From Sutcliffiella horikoshii DSM 8719 (GTDB lineage Bacteria; Bacillota; Bacilli; Bacillales; Bacillaceae_I), in NCBI GenBank assembly GCA_001648575.1, contig LQXN01000067.1, positions 310,001 to 374,000 on the forward strand: a DNA stretch of 64,000 bases, read 5' to 3'. The position numbers and the translations under genes were made by a program. Shown in pieces: positions 9,236-19,170 of the stretch. Within the stretch, counting starts at the first letter, position 1. Each line of letters opens with the position of its first letter. The notes beneath the pieces are model-generated. The model did not search any database, was not told the DNA's origin, and worked only from the letters and a program-made list of their open reading frames with translations.

Positions 9236-10010
9236 CTGTTTCTTCCTCTTCCTCTCCAGTTGTTTCATAAGGCTTGAAAAAAGTCCCTACCTCTAAATTG
9301 ATGACCCCTTTTACAGAAGGATCCAATTGTTCCACGATTGAAGGGTATGATGCCATCTTATTCGAAAAATCCCTGACAGTTGCACTGACCTCAAAACCAT
9401 CATTCATAAACATGGTGATATGATATTGGTCGATGTCAGTAGGTGTATGATGGATCTCCGAGATGGAATAGATGATGGATTCAGGTAATTTGATCAGTTC
9501 ACCAATGAAACTTTCTACCATCTCTCCGTTTTTCCAATTCATCATAAGGGGGGCATCATCCGGTAGTGAATCTTCATCATCCAAAACAGATAACATTTTA
9601 CCGTTTTCCATGACAGGGTAATAATTCCCACTTTCATATATATATGCGACTCGATTGTACTCCTCGATGCGGATCTCTACGCCATTTGGAAATTTCCGTT
9701 GAACTTCAGCTGCTGAAACTTCCTTATGTAGCTGTATCATTTCAGCAACCTTTTCTTCATCCACACGCCAGATGCTTGTCTCTTTTGTAATTTCACTCAA
9801 TTCAATAATTTCTTCTTCCGGCACATGGACATTTCCATCTACCGAAATACCGGAAACCTTACTCAATGAAGATTGCGAGTAAATAATCAAAAACAATAAA
9901 ATGAAAAATAAGGACAAATATACAACCAGTCTTCTGTTTGCCTTTTGCTTTCTATGCTGTTTGATTTTAGGTACACGGTCTTCTAGCGTCACTACTTTCC
10001 CTTTTTCCAT
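9219..10010 (-). CDS. divIB: Cell division protein DivIB (FtsQ)
   Basis: A 263-residue bitopic membrane protein: basic cytoplasmic N-terminus (VPKIKQHRKQKANRR), membrane segment at about 29-46, POTRA domain beginning SKVSGISVDGNVHVPEEEI, then the FtsQ beta domain and an acidic tail (EEEEETDESD). DivIB forms the division subcomplex with FtsL and DivIC. An inverted repeat in the leader overlaps its ribosome binding region (10019-10102). Confidence 0.96.
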   Translation of the reverse strand: MEKGKVVTLEDRVPKIKQHRKQKANRRLVVYLSLFFILLFLIIYSQSSLSKVSGISVDGNVHVPEEEIIELSEITKETSIWRVDEEKVAEMIQLHKEVSAAEVQRKFPNGVEIRIEEYNRVAYIYESGNYYPVMENGKMLSVLDDEDSLPDDAPLMMNWKNGEMVESFIGELIKLPESIIYSISEIHHTPTDIDQYHITMFMNDGFEVSATVRDFSNKMASYPSIVEQLDPSVKGVINLEVGTFFKPYETTGEEEEETDESDR

Positions 10011-10018
10011 TTAAGACA

Positions 10019-10102
10019 TTTTCACCCCACCGCGAGCCGCTTGGCATCGCTGTTATTATACATTGATTTTCTAGCATAATTATATCATATATGGGGTGAA
10101 AA
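10019..10102 (-). promoter_or_regulatory. Inverted repeat in the divIB leader that includes the GGGGTG ribosome-binding sequence
   Basis: TTTTCACCCC (10019-10028) and GGGGTGAAAA (10093-10102) are a perfect 10-bp inverted repeat enclosing 64 bp. On the minus-strand transcript the promoter-proximal arm is TTTTCACCCC and the distal arm GGGGTGAAAA holds the only Shine-Dalgarno-like sequence before the divIB ATG at 10010. Pairing would hide it. A TATAAT hexamer also lies inside the loop, so the arm might instead lie upstream of a local promoter. Confidence 0.45.
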
Positions 10103-10118
10103 AAACGGAAAAAATCTA

Positions 10119-11027
10119 CTATTTTCTTCCTATAATCTCAACCTCGGTTTCAAGTCGGACTTCACTTTCCTCTAAAACCGTCTTCTTGATGAAACCAATC
10201 AAGTCCAATACATCCTGTGCTTTTGCTCCACCGTCGTTCACAATGAAATTGGCATGCATATCCGACACTTTTGCACCGCCTATTTTATAGCCCTTCAGCC
10301 CAGCTTTTTCAATTAGCTGACCAGCATAATCAGGAAGTGGATTTCTAAAAATGCTTCCCGCACATGGATAATTGAAGGGTTGTGTATCTCTACGGTAGTC
10401 TTTATTCTTTTGAAGTAAGGTGACAATTTCTTCCCTGTTACCTTCTGTTACATTCAAAACTGCTTCAAGGCAGATGCCCGGTCTTTCTTTTTGAAGCAGC
10501 GAAGTGCGGTATGAGAAGTTTAATTCTTCGGCTGTCAGCCATTCCATTTTTCCGTCTTCAAAAAGTATATGTGCTTTCTTAAGAACTTTGGAGATATCCG
10601 AGCCGTGTGCCCCTGCATTCATATATACTGCGCCTCCGACGGTTCCAGGAATCCCTGCAGCGAATTCCAAATTGGAAAGCCCCTTCTTACTGATGATGGT
10701 GACAAGCTTAATTAAAGAATAACCACCACCTACATGTACTTCATTCCCTTTGATCTCCATATGGTCCATACCGGCACCAAGCTTGATGACGGCTCCTTCT
10801 ATACCAAGATCTGATACAAGGAGATTGGACCCGCGTCCGATAGCTGTCCATTTAACAGCATGTCGATTAATGATTTTCATCGTCTCCTGCAATTTCTCCA
10901 AGCTTTGAGGTTCAACGAGAATATCAGCAGGCCCACCTATTTTCATGGTCGTATGATTCGCCAATGGTTCATTGGGGAGAACTTTACCGACTTCCTTATC
11001 TTTCAATTCATTCACTAACTGTTCCAA
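10119..11027 (-). CDS. murB: UDP-N-acetylenolpyruvoylglucosamine reductase MurB
   Basis: A FAD-dependent enzyme that reduces UDP-GlcNAc-enolpyruvate to UDP-MurNAc. Visible are the FAD-binding stretches [13 protein letters not shown] and [10 protein letters not shown], the catalytic-serine motif CAGSIFRNP typical of type II MurB, and the C-terminal [12 protein letters not shown]. The start is TTG 11027 because TAGGAGGA lies 6 nt upstream; the longer ATG frame at 11054 runs through that ribosome binding site. The product is 302 residues. murG, which normally precedes murB, is missing here. Confidence 0.96.
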   Translation of the reverse strand: MEQLVNELKDKEVGKVLPNEPLANHTTMKIGGPADILVEPQSLEKLQETMKIINRHAVKWTAIGRGSNLLVSDLGIEGAVIKLGAGMDHMEIKGNEVHVGGGYSLIKLVTIISKKGLSNLEFAAGIPGTVGGAVYMNAGAHGSDISKVLKKAHILFEDGKMEWLTAEELNFSYRTSLLQKERPGICLEAVLNVTEGNREEIVTLLQKNKDYRRDTQPFNYPCAGSIFRNPLPDYAGQLIEKAGLKGYKIGGAKVSDMHANFIVNDGGAKAQDVLDLIGFIKKTVLEESEVRLETEVEIIGRK

Positions 11028-11436
11028 TACAAATCCTCCTAAATCCACGTTCATATTACAATTTTCATAACTTTATAATTGAGGAAAATAAAGACTTCGT
11101 TTTATTGTGAATTGAGTCCGCCACTATTACTACCCATACTATGCATATGGGATGGTAACGGTACATCAGCCTACAACATTCTTATAATTTAATGACAAAT
11201 ATGTAATCAGTATAAAAAGGACTATATTTATGTACCCTATTGTACCTAGACCCTAAACCTATTTTGTCATTTTAGATAATTTTATTAAGCTGTATTTCCT
11301 GTTATGAAAAACATTGTGCAGATATTTATAGCACAATACCTTAATAGTATATCCCTTGTTAAAGATGTGCAACGAATATTAGTTATTGTAATGAAATTTT
11401 TATTTTTTGTCATATTATGTCCAGTCCTGTAACAGA
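11028..11436. other. Gap between spoVE terminator and murB; no gene, murG absent
   Basis: About 410 bp of AT-rich sequence. No reading frame of useful length shows MurG similarity in any frame, and no repeat copy was recognised. It must contain the murB promoter, since a terminator ends spoVE, but no convincing -35/-10 pair could be picked. Confidence 0.6.
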
Positions 11437-11464
11437 AAAGCCGACCTTTTATAGGGTCGGCTTT
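11437..11464 (-). terminator. Rho-independent terminator of spoVE
   Basis: AAAGCCGACC and GGTCGGCTTT pair perfectly over 10 bp with an 8-nt loop, followed on the minus strand by TTCTGTT. It lies 4 bp after the spoVE stop codon. Confidence 0.85.
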
Positions 11465-11468
11465 CATT

Positions 11469-12569
11469 CTAATATTTTGCGTATCTACTTATATTTAACA
11501 GAATGCCCACAGCAAGTAACATGAGTGTTAAGGAGGAACCGCCGTAGCTTAGGAAAGGAAGTGTAATTCCGGTTACAGGCATGAGTCCCGTTACAACCCC
11601 TACATTGATGATTACCTGAATGGCTATCATCGCAATGATACCCACCGCCAAAAAGCTTCCATAGAGATCTGGCGCACCTAAGGCGATCCGTACCCCTCTC
11701 CATAAAAGAAGTGCAAAAAGCAACACGACGAATGAACCACCGATAAAGCCAAGCTCCTCTGCCAAAATCGCAAAAATGAAATCAGTCTGCGGCTCCGGTA
11801 AGTAAAAGAACTTTTGCCTGCTTTGTCCTAGGCCTAGGCCTAAAAGACCCCCGGGTCCGATTGCATACAAGGATTGGATGATCTGAAAGCCGCTCCCTAA
11901 AGGATCCTCCCACGGATTTAAAAAGGAAGTGATCCGTTTAATCCGATAAGGCGCCGATAATACAAGGACAACGAATCCGGCAACCCCTACAAGTCCAAGA
12001 CCCACAAAGTGGCTTATCCTTGCCCCTGCAACATAGATCATCACAATACATGTTCCAACCATGACGGTTCCTGTTCCAAGGTCTGGTTGTAACATAATCA
12101 TCCCAAAGGCTAAAAATACTAGCGAAAGGCTTGGTACAAGTCCCTTCTTAAAGGAGGTGATTTTCTTTTGGTTTTCACTGAGATATTTGGCAAGGAAAGC
12201 GATCATCGCTATTTTCATAAATTCCGACGGTTGAACAGAGAAGGCTCCTACCCCGATCCAGCTTCGTGATCCATTACGTTCCATCCCAATACCTGGTATC
12301 AATACAACGACTAGAAGGAAGAAACAAACGAGGATGATCAGCTTTGCCCAGGTTCTCCATGTCCAATAGTCGATATTCATGATAAAGAACATTGCCACAA
12401 CACCCAATCCAGCAAAAAGCAACTGTCTTTTGGCAAAGAAGAAAGTGTCCTGGAATTTGTAATCGGCCCATACCGCACTCGCGCTATATACCATTATAAG
12501 CCCGACTGCGAGCAAGGTCAGGGTGGTCAATATCAATATTATGTCGGGAGTCGATCGCTTGTTTGCCAA
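11469..12569 (-). CDS. spoVE: SEDS-family peptidoglycan polymerase SpoVE
   Basis: A 366-residue polytopic protein with about ten membrane segments. SEDS signatures include NGSRSWIGVGAFSVQPSEFMK, QPDLGTGTVM, NPWEDPLGSGFQIIQS and LPFLSYGGSSLT. It is closest in sequence and position to B. subtilis SpoVE, which makes spore-cortex peptidoglycan with SpoVD. It starts at TTG 12569 with AGAGGTG upstream. Terminators behind murD and behind spoVE make it a separate transcription unit, consistent with mother-cell expression. Confidence 0.95.
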   Translation of the reverse strand: MANKRSTPDIILILTTLTLLAVGLIMVYSASAVWADYKFQDTFFFAKRQLLFAGLGVVAMFFIMNIDYWTWRTWAKLIILVCFFLLVVVLIPGIGMERNGSRSWIGVGAFSVQPSEFMKIAMIAFLAKYLSENQKKITSFKKGLVPSLSLVFLAFGMIMLQPDLGTGTVMVGTCIVMIYVAGARISHFVGLGLVGVAGFVVLVLSAPYRIKRITSFLNPWEDPLGSGFQIIQSLYAIGPGGLLGLGLGQSRQKFFYLPEPQTDFIFAILAEELGFIGGSFVVLLFALLLWRGVRIALGAPDLYGSFLAVGIIAMIAIQVIINVGVVTGLMPVTGITLPFLSYGGSSLTLMLLAVGILLNISRYAKY

Positions 12570-12647
12570 CGTGAAACACCTCTACTACTTATATTAGGGC
12601 AGTTAGATGTGCACGTAATCACTACATCATGTATGTCAGCCAAAAAA

Positions 12648-12703
12648 GGCTTTGTCCGTATGCTTCCTGCCTTATAGGGAGGAAGCTATCAGAACAAAGC
12701 CTC
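12648..12703 (-). terminator. Two-tier terminator of murD
   Basis: On the minus strand AGGCTTTGT pairs with ACAAAGCCT, with an inner GCTTCCT/AGGAAGC stem, followed by TTTTT. It ends the transcript arriving from murE-mraY-murD before spoVE. Confidence 0.85.
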
Positions 12704-12723
12704 TTGAACATGTGGCCAAGCCC

Positions 12724-14073
12724 TTATTTAAGCTTATGCACGGCTTCTATAAAAATGTCTCCTCGTTGCTCAAATGTTTTATATTGATCCCAGCTAGCAC
12801 ATGCAGGGGACAATAGGATAACATCTCCGCTTTCAGACATTTCATAGGCTGCCGGTACGGCTTTTTCCACATTATCGACATGTTTTATTTGTTTTATTCC
12901 AGCTTGAGAAGCTGTTTTTTTCAATTTTTCCGCAGTTTCGCCAAAGGTGACGAATACTTTGACATTTGCAAGATACGGAAGAAGATCATCGAACTCATTT
13001 CCGCGATCTAATCCTCCAGCTAGAAGGATGACATTTCCGTCAAAGGCGGAGAGCGCTTTTTGTGTTGCAAGGATGTTGGTTGCCTTTGAATCATTATAAA
13101 AGCGTCTGCCTTCCGTTTCTCCAATGAACTGAAGTCTATGTTTAACACCGGAGAAGTTTGATAATACTTTTTTGATTGCTTCATTGCTAGTCCCAAAAAG
13201 CTTTACAGCAGCAACAGCTGCTAGAATATTTTCCAGATTATGTTTTCCTGGCAGTACAATTTCCTCGATGGACATCACTTTTTCTTCTTTAAAACAAACA
13301 AACCCATCTTCCAGATATGCCCCATCCACTTTAGACTTTGTCGAGAACGGGACAAGTACAGGCTTGATATCCTGAGCAAGTTTCAGCACTTGTTCGTCAT
13401 CTGCATTGATCACAGCAAAATCTTCACTTGTTTGATTCTTGAATATCCTTGCTTTTGCTTTGGCATATTCATCCAAAGTTCCGTGATAATCAAGATGTGC
13501 TTCAAAAATATTCAGCAGGACGGATACCTTCGGCCGGAACGTCTCAATCCCCATTAATTGAAAAGAGGAAAGTTCCGTGACCATAATATTATCATCTGAT
13601 GCTTCCTGTGCCACTTCGACTGATACGTTACCAATATTGCCGGCTATCAAAGGAGATTTCTCACCCTGAGATAGCATTTCATCAATCAATGTCGTGGTGG
13701 TAGTCTTTCCATTAGATCCTGTGATTCCGATGAAGGGGGCTTCACTGATTTCATATGCCAGCTCCACCTCGGTTAAAACAGGTATCCCTTTCTTTCGAGC
13801 TAATTCTATTAATGGATTACTGTAAGGAATGCCAGGGTTTTTAAACACTACATCTATTTTTTTATCAAAAATGTTTGTAGGATGCCCACCTCCAATGACT
13901 TCCATCCCCATGGATTGAAGGGACTGAGCCTGCTCATTCCCTTCAATTGGGCTTTTATCATTAACAATTACATTGGCACCTAACTTATGTAATAAATGGG
14001 CTGTTGCCGTCCCACTTTTAGCCAAACCAAGAACAAGGACATTTTTTTGATTATAATGATTAATTGGTTTCAT
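12724..14073 (-). CDS. murD: UDP-N-acetylmuramoylalanine--D-glutamate ligase MurD
   Basis: A 449-residue Mur ligase adding D-Glu to UDP-MurNAc-L-Ala in the cytoplasm. The N-terminal Rossmann domain ([16 protein letters not shown]) is followed by the ATP-binding loop [14 protein letters not shown], the central domain with HLDYHG and the C-terminal domain ([18 protein letters not shown]). The ATG has AGAGGTG upstream and lies 2 bp after the mraY stop. Confidence 0.98.
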   Translation of the reverse strand: MKPINHYNQKNVLVLGLAKSGTATAHLLHKLGANVIVNDKSPIEGNEQAQSLQSMGMEVIGGGHPTNIFDKKIDVVFKNPGIPYSNPLIELARKKGIPVLTEVELAYEISEAPFIGITGSNGKTTTTTLIDEMLSQGEKSPLIAGNIGNVSVEVAQEASDDNIMVTELSSFQLMGIETFRPKVSVLLNIFEAHLDYHGTLDEYAKAKARIFKNQTSEDFAVINADDEQVLKLAQDIKPVLVPFSTKSKVDGAYLEDGFVCFKEEKVMSIEEIVLPGKHNLENILAAVAAVKLFGTSNEAIKKVLSNFSGVKHRLQFIGETEGRRFYNDSKATNILATQKALSAFDGNVILLAGGLDRGNEFDDLLPYLANVKVFVTFGETAEKLKKTASQAGIKQIKHVDNVEKAVPAAYEMSESGDVILLSPACASWDQYKTFEQRGDIFIEAVHKLK

Positions 14074-14074
14074 A

Positions 14075-15049
14075 TTAGATCCACACCTCTAAATAGATTC
14101 CAAGCATCGCACATAAGATACCAACCGTCCAGAAGGTTACGACCACTCGCCATTCTGACCAGCCTACAAGTTCGTAGTGATGGTGAAGCGGGCTCATTTT
14201 AAAGACCCTTCTCCCAGTCGCCTTAAAGGAAATGACTTGAATGATCACGGACAGTGTTTCCATCACGAAGACCCCACCGATTATGATCAAGACGATTTCT
14301 AATTTCAACAAAACCGCCACAGTTGCGATTGCTCCACCAAGCGCCAAGGAACCTGTATCTCCCATGAACACTTTCGCAGGATGTGCATTGAATACAAGAA
14401 ATCCTAATAGGGCACCTACAACAGCTACGGCAAAAATCGAAACCTCAAACTGGGATTGGAACCAAGCCAACACCGCGAATGCCCCAAATGCGACCGCTGC
14501 GGTTCCTGATACCAAACCATCAAGTCCGTCAGTCAAATTGACAGCATTTGAGAAACCGACCAACCAGAAAATAAGGAATAGGACATAGAAGAATCCCAGT
14601 TCAATAGAAATACTTGTTCCTGGTATAGAAACGGCAGTAGAAAACTCAAACTGCACAAATACAAAATAAAATATCACTGCAATGACAATCTGACCTATTA
14701 ACTTTTGCAAGGATGTCAAGCCTAGATTTCTTTTCAAAACAACTTTGATGAAATCATCCAAGAATCCAAGCAGTCCATAACCTACCATTACAAAAAGAAG
14801 CAGATAGGTCTCCACAGACGTTTCTGCAAACTGTCCGGTAATGACCAGTGTAGTGATTGCAACAGAAAGCAGGATATATATCCCTCCCATTGTCGGGGTG
14901 CCTGTTTTCTTTTGATGGGATTCCTGCAACTCTTCCCTGATGCTTTGCCCAAACTTCAGTCTGCGCAGGAAGGGAATAAATATTGGTGATAGTAGTACAG
15001 TAATTAAAAAAGACATAACGATAGCAAATAATACAACCTGTTGTTCCAT
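14075..15049 (-). CDS. mraY: Phospho-MurNAc-pentapeptide transferase MraY
   Basis: A 324-residue protein with ten membrane segments that makes lipid I by transferring phospho-MurNAc-pentapeptide to undecaprenyl phosphate. Motifs include [18 protein letters not shown] with catalytic Asp residues, [21 protein letters not shown] and [15 protein letters not shown] precedes the ATG. It is separated from murE by 322 bp that carries a stable hairpin rather than the short gap usual in this cluster. Confidence 0.98.
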   Translation of the reverse strand: MEQQVVLFAIVMSFLITVLLSPIFIPFLRRLKFGQSIREELQESHQKKTGTPTMGGIYILLSVAITTLVITGQFAETSVETYLLLFVMVGYGLLGFLDDFIKVVLKRNLGLTSLQKLIGQIVIAVIFYFVFVQFEFSTAVSIPGTSISIELGFFYVLFLIFWLVGFSNAVNLTDGLDGLVSGTAAVAFGAFAVLAWFQSQFEVSIFAVAVVGALLGFLVFNAHPAKVFMGDTGSLALGGAIATVAVLLKLEIVLIIIGGVFVMETLSVIIQVISFKATGRRVFKMSPLHHHYELVGWSEWRVVVTFWTVGILCAMLGIYLEVWI

Positions 15050-15082
15050 CGTTATTCCCTCCTCTCTTCATTTCACGATTAT

Positions 15083-15151
15083 AGGTATTATCACACCCCT
15101 AACATGAACTCCTCCAGATCGGAGTCCTTATTAAGGAGGATGATAATACCT
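15083..15151 (-). promoter_or_regulatory. Long hairpin in the murE-mraY spacer, upstream of the mraY ribosome binding site
   Basis: AGGTATTATCA (15083-15093) and TGATAATACCT (15141-15151) are perfectly complementary over 11 bp. The 47-nt interior holds further pairing (TCCTCC with GGAGGA, and CTCC with GGAG). On the mRNA it ends about 20 nt before the AGGAGG of mraY. No T-run follows, so it is not a standard terminator. It could be a 5' leader or a processing structure. The rest of the 322-bp spacer is AT-rich with nothing recognised. Confidence 0.55.
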
Positions 15152-15371
15152 TTGATTGGAATTTGGAATTCTTTTAGGCGGGAAAAATAAAAAGATATAC
15201 CAAAAGTAAATTCTAAAGGTTTTTCCTCTACATGAAAATACTTTTTTTCATCTTTTTTAAATTTCTTTGAAAAACCGAACTATCCTATTGTTTTTCAAGC
15301 AAATATTAGGATAAATGGTGAAAATGGAAATAGTCATTTATATGGATATTGGATACACACACCTTAATAGT

Positions 15372-16844
15372 CTATGAGCTTATCTTTGCGTGTATGGCTT
15401 CCAATGCTATTTTTCTGTCGTCAAATTCATGCACTTTTTCGCCAATGACTTGATATGTTTCATGTCCCTTGCCCGCAATAAGGACCACATCCCCGGTTTT
15501 CGCCATTTCAATTGCCTTATAGATGGCCATTTTGCGATCTTCCACAATCTCATAAGGCCGGTCAGAGACGACACCTGATCTCATATCATTGAAAATCTGT
15601 AATGGATCTTCTGAACGGGGGTTATCAGAGGTGAAAATAGCTTTGTTGGCATAATTCACTGCTACCGCTGCCATTAACGGACGTTTAGTCCGGTCCCTGT
15701 CCCCTCCGCAACCGACGATACAATAGATTTGATTTTGAGAAAGCTGTTTTGTTGTCTTTAATACATTTTCCAAGCTATCAGGTGTATGAGCATAATCTAC
15801 AATGACCGTAAAGTCCTGCCCCCCTTCAATTGCCTCAAACCTCCCTGGAACTCCAGTTATCTGCTCTACCACCGGGAGGATGGTTTCCATTGGAATATCG
15901 GATACATAACTTGCCGCAATGGCAGCGAGTACATTATACACACTGAATTCACCCACCAATTTCAATTGAATGGGTATACATTTATCATCATACATCAACT
16001 CAAAGGAAGTTCCCTTTGCCGTTGTGACCACATTCTTGGCCATGATATCTGCGCTTTCTTTTATTCCATACGTAATAACTTGAGCTGCAGTTGCCCGACG
16101 GAAAAAATCACTTGAAGCGTCGTCTGCATTTAATACAGCATATTTAGGTTTGGAGAGATTATAAGTGTTTCCCAATGAAGAGAATAGCAGCGATTTGGCA
16201 AATTGGTATTCTTCCATTGTTTTATGGTAGTCCAAATGATCCTGAGAAAGATTAGTGAAGACCGCTACGTCAAAATCACAACCGAACACCCTCCCCATGT
16301 GGAGTGCGTGGGAGGAGACTTCCATCACCACGGTGTTCACCTTATTTTCAACCATTTGGTGAAAAGATTCCTGAAGGGTCAATGCATCAGGAGTTGTATT
16401 TTTAACAGGGAACGTTTCATTTCCCATTTTCATATAGATAGTTCCTATCATGCCGGTCTTTTGTTGATGGCTCTGAAAAATAGATTCAATGATATGGGTG
16501 GTTGTAGTCTTGCCATTGGTACCTGTGACACCAATCAGATGGAGCTTATGTGTAGGCTGTTCATAGAAGACATCGGCTAAAATAGCCATCGCCCTCATTG
16601 TATCCGGCACAACGATCACCGGCACGGAAAGGGCCATATGCTTTTCAGAAATGATCGCAACTGCACCGTTGGCCACTGCATCTTTCGCAAACTGATGTCC
16701 ATCTACCGTGTACCCCTTGATACAAAAAAATAAACTCCCTTCGATGACCTTACGGGAATCCATGACAATCGAAGATATTTCAGGATTATAATCTGAGGAT
16801 ACTTCATATCGGTGAAGATGTTTAATAAGATGCTGAAGTTTCAT
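15372..16844 (-). CDS. murE: UDP-MurNAc-tripeptide synthetase MurE (meso-diaminopimelate-adding)
   Basis: A 490-residue Mur ligase. The ATP loop is [14 protein letters not shown], followed by [10 protein letters not shown] and the substrate-specificity motif DNPRSEDP; the DNPR signature indicates meso-diaminopimelate as third amino acid, as in Bacillus walls. It acts in the cytoplasm between MurD and MurF. The ATG has AAAGGGG upstream. The spoVD terminator lies upstream, so it needs its own promoter in the 187 bp between; TTGGTT and TAGAAT 18 bp apart on the minus strand are a possible pair. Confidence 0.97.
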   Translation of the reverse strand: MKLQHLIKHLHRYEVSSDYNPEISSIVMDSRKVIEGSLFFCIKGYTVDGHQFAKDAVANGAVAIISEKHMALSVPVIVVPDTMRAMAILADVFYEQPTHKLHLIGVTGTNGKTTTTHIIESIFQSHQQKTGMIGTIYMKMGNETFPVKNTTPDALTLQESFHQMVENKVNTVVMEVSSHALHMGRVFGCDFDVAVFTNLSQDHLDYHKTMEEYQFAKSLLFSSLGNTYNLSKPKYAVLNADDASSDFFRRATAAQVITYGIKESADIMAKNVVTTAKGTSFELMYDDKCIPIQLKLVGEFSVYNVLAAIAASYVSDIPMETILPVVEQITGVPGRFEAIEGGQDFTVIVDYAHTPDSLENVLKTTKQLSQNQIYCIVGCGGDRDRTKRPLMAAVAVNYANKAIFTSDNPRSEDPLQIFNDMRSGVVSDRPYEIVEDRKMAIYKAIEMAKTGDVVLIAGKGHETYQVIGEKVHEFDDRKIALEAIHAKISS

Positions 16845-17031
16845 TGAAAATCAAACCCCTTTGGAATACTTGATGACTAAATGCCTGATGTCATTTTAGA
16901 AAAGGCTTCTTTAATTATATTTTGTGGTGCTTAAACCCTAAAAAGGGATGGATCAGGCTATCGTGGTGCCATATCTCCATTCTATCCTATTTAGGAAAAT
17001 TAAACCAAGCTTGCCAGAAGAAAAATATCTG

Positions 17032-17070
17032 ATTCCTGAGGAAGAACCGGGATGGTTCATCCTCAGGAAT
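17032..17070 (-). terminator. Terminator-like 17-bp hairpin after spoVD
   Basis: ATTCCTGAGGA and TCCTCAGGAAT pair perfectly, and GAACC/GGTTC continues the stem after a single mismatch. On the minus strand it is followed by CAGATATTTTTC. It starts 9 bp after the spoVD stop. Confidence 0.75.
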
Positions 17071-17078
17071 ACCTATAA

Positions 17079-19025
17079 TTAGTTAGATTTCTTCTCTTTA
17101 GAGCCGCTGTTCCCCGCCATGTAAACCCTGATAGTGGACCCCTCCTCCACTTTTGTGCCAGGTGCGGGCGTCTGCTGTACAACTGTATCTCCTTCTCCAC
17201 TAATATCAAGCTTAAGAGTTACAAGTTGCTGAAGAAGTTCTTTCCTTGTCATGCCTTTAAGGTCAGGAACCTCCACAAGCGGGACATCCGGCCATTTCAA
17301 TTCTTTTTCAATTTGGCCTTTTCTCTTTTCAATTCCTAATGCATTTAGGCTATCCTCCATTATATTCCCGACTATCGGGGCTGCTACAACCCCACCAAAT
17401 TGAACGGTCCCTTTGGGGTTATCTACTGCCAGATACACGACAAGCTGAGGATCGTCCGCCGGTGCGACGCCTATGAATGAAACGATATGATTATTTTCCA
17501 TGTAACGGCCGTCTTTTACTTTTTGCGCCGTTCCGGTTTTGCCACCGACTCTGTAGCCTTCCACAAAGGCATGTCTACCTGATCCTTTAGCTACAACACT
17601 CTCCAACGCATAACGGACCTGGGCAGATGTTTCTTCCGAAATCACTCTTCTTTTTTCTACAGGAGTCTTTCTCGAAACAACCTCTCCGGTTATTGGGTCT
17701 ACAAATTCTTTAGCAATATATGGAGTGTAAAGGATCCCTCCATTGACAGCGGCTGCGACCGCTGCCACCTGTTGGATCGGAGTGACAGATACCCCTTGAC
17801 CAAAAGCAGTCGTAGCCAATTCTACCGGACCGACTCGCTCTGGCTTGAATAGGATCCCTTTCCCTTCTCCAGCCAAGTCAATACCAGTCTTCTCCCCAAA
17901 GCCGAAAGATTTAATGTAATCAAAAAGTGTATCCGTCCCTAAACGTTGGCCGAGCTCGACAAAGCCCGGGTTACAAGAGTTTTGGACAACTTCAAGAAAC
18001 GTCTGATGTCCATGCCCCCCTTTTTTCCAGCAACGCAGCCTTGCACCGTCTACCATAGCTGCCCCGCTGTCATTGAACGTGTCATTTTTTAAGTTGACTT
18101 TGTTTTCCTCCAGAGCCGCAGCAAGGGTGATGATTTTAAAAGTGGAACCAGGCTCATAAGTACTCCATACAGGCAGATTCCGGTTATATATTTCTGGGGC
18201 TACATCTTGGAATTGTGCAGGATCAAAATCAGGTCTGCTCGACATCGCCAAGATTTCACCTGTTTTTGGATCCATAGCTATGGCAATGATACCATCTGGA
18301 CTGTATAATTCCTCTGCAAGATCTAACTCCCTTTCTATGATGGTCTGCACCTTTGAATCAATGGTGAGCTTGAGGTCCAAGCCATCTTGCGGAGCTTCAT
18401 AGTCATCAGGGATATCCGGCATTCTTCTTCCTTTAGCATCAGAATAAAATTGCACATAACCCTTTTCCCCTTTTAATTGTTCATCATAATAGAGTTCAAG
18501 GCCCATCAATCCTTGATTATCAATCCCGGCAAATCCGAGTACATGTGAAAGATAGCTGCCGAATGGATAGTGGCGCTTGGAATCTTCTGCAATATAAACC
18601 CCTTTCAATCCCAATGCCCTAATTTCCTTCGCTTTATCATGGGAGATTTTCCTCCCCTCGGGATTGATCCTTTCCATGGATGAACTCTTGGTAACCAGCT
18701 TGTACACTTTTTCTTTGGACATATTAAGTACCGCTGCCAATTTCTCCGATGTTTCATTTGGATCTTTTATTTGTCTTGGAACAACCAGCACAGTGGGAGC
18801 ACTCATATTAGTGGCAAGAGGAACTCCATTTCGATCAAGAATTTCACCACGTTCCGGCTCAAACGGGATGTTCCTGCTCCAAGAATCTCTAGCCCGATCT
18901 GTTAACATATTCCCAAGCGCAAATTGAACATAGCCAAGACGCAAATCTATGATGCTGAAAAGTAGAATTCCTACAAGAAGCACGATAGTCAACCTTCTCC
19001 GTACCGTCACATGAGATACCCGCAT
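17079..19025 (-). CDS. spoVD: Stage V sporulation protein D, class B penicillin-binding protein
   Basis: A transpeptidase for spore-cortex synthesis, partner of SpoVE. ATG 19025 is chosen (GGGGG upstream; the product starts MRVSHVTVRRRL), trimming 33 residues from the longest frame and giving 648 residues. There is one N-terminal membrane anchor, a PBP dimerisation domain, then the transpeptidase with STFK (active-site Ser), SCN and KTGTAQ motifs, and a single C-terminal PASTA domain (VPDLKGMTRKELLQ...). It is bounded by terminators on both sides, so it is expressed separately from pbpB and murE. Confidence 0.97.
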   Translation of the reverse strand: MRVSHVTVRRRLTIVLLVGILLFSIIDLRLGYVQFALGNMLTDRARDSWSRNIPFEPERGEILDRNGVPLATNMSAPTVLVVPRQIKDPNETSEKLAAVLNMSKEKVYKLVTKSSSMERINPEGRKISHDKAKEIRALGLKGVYIAEDSKRHYPFGSYLSHVLGFAGIDNQGLMGLELYYDEQLKGEKGYVQFYSDAKGRRMPDIPDDYEAPQDGLDLKLTIDSKVQTIIERELDLAEELYSPDGIIAIAMDPKTGEILAMSSRPDFDPAQFQDVAPEIYNRNLPVWSTYEPGSTFKIITLAAALEENKVNLKNDTFNDSGAAMVDGARLRCWKKGGHGHQTFLEVVQNSCNPGFVELGQRLGTDTLFDYIKSFGFGEKTGIDLAGEGKGILFKPERVGPVELATTAFGQGVSVTPIQQVAAVAAAVNGGILYTPYIAKEFVDPITGEVVSRKTPVEKRRVISEETSAQVRYALESVVAKGSGRHAFVEGYRVGGKTGTAQKVKDGRYMENNHIVSFIGVAPADDPQLVVYLAVDNPKGTVQFGGVVAAPIVGNIMEDSLNALGIEKRKGQIEKELKWPDVPLVEVPDLKGMTRKELLQQLVTLKLDISGEGDTVVQQTPAPGTKVEEGSTIRVYMAGNSGSKEKKSN

Positions 19026-19117
19026 ATCATATGAACCCCCTTTAATATTCGTAGTAATATATGCTTGTACGATAAAGGTTAGAACTTTGGGAGCCGGCAG
19101 ATAAAAGATACAAAAAA

Positions 19118-19160
19118 ACTGCATGGGTGAAAGGCTAAGTCAGCCTTCCAACCATGCAGT
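19118..19160 (-). terminator. Strong terminator of pbpB
   Basis: On the minus strand ACTGCATGG-TGGAAGGCT pairs with AGCCTTTCA-CCATGCAGT through about 18 bp with one mismatch, followed by seven T. It begins 10 bp after the pbpB stop codon. Confidence 0.93.
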
Positions 19161-19170
19161 TTCATTTTCA

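Noticed and set aside
12625-12636. CTACATCATGTA, also present at about 33751-33762, considered as a shared operator
   Set aside because: A 12-base match in 64 kb is expected by chance, and the two contexts (spoVE leader, ylbN-rpmF gap) have nothing in common.
15141-15151. The mraY leader hairpin as a terminator
   Set aside because: There is no T-run after either arm and the next gene in the pathway follows directly.
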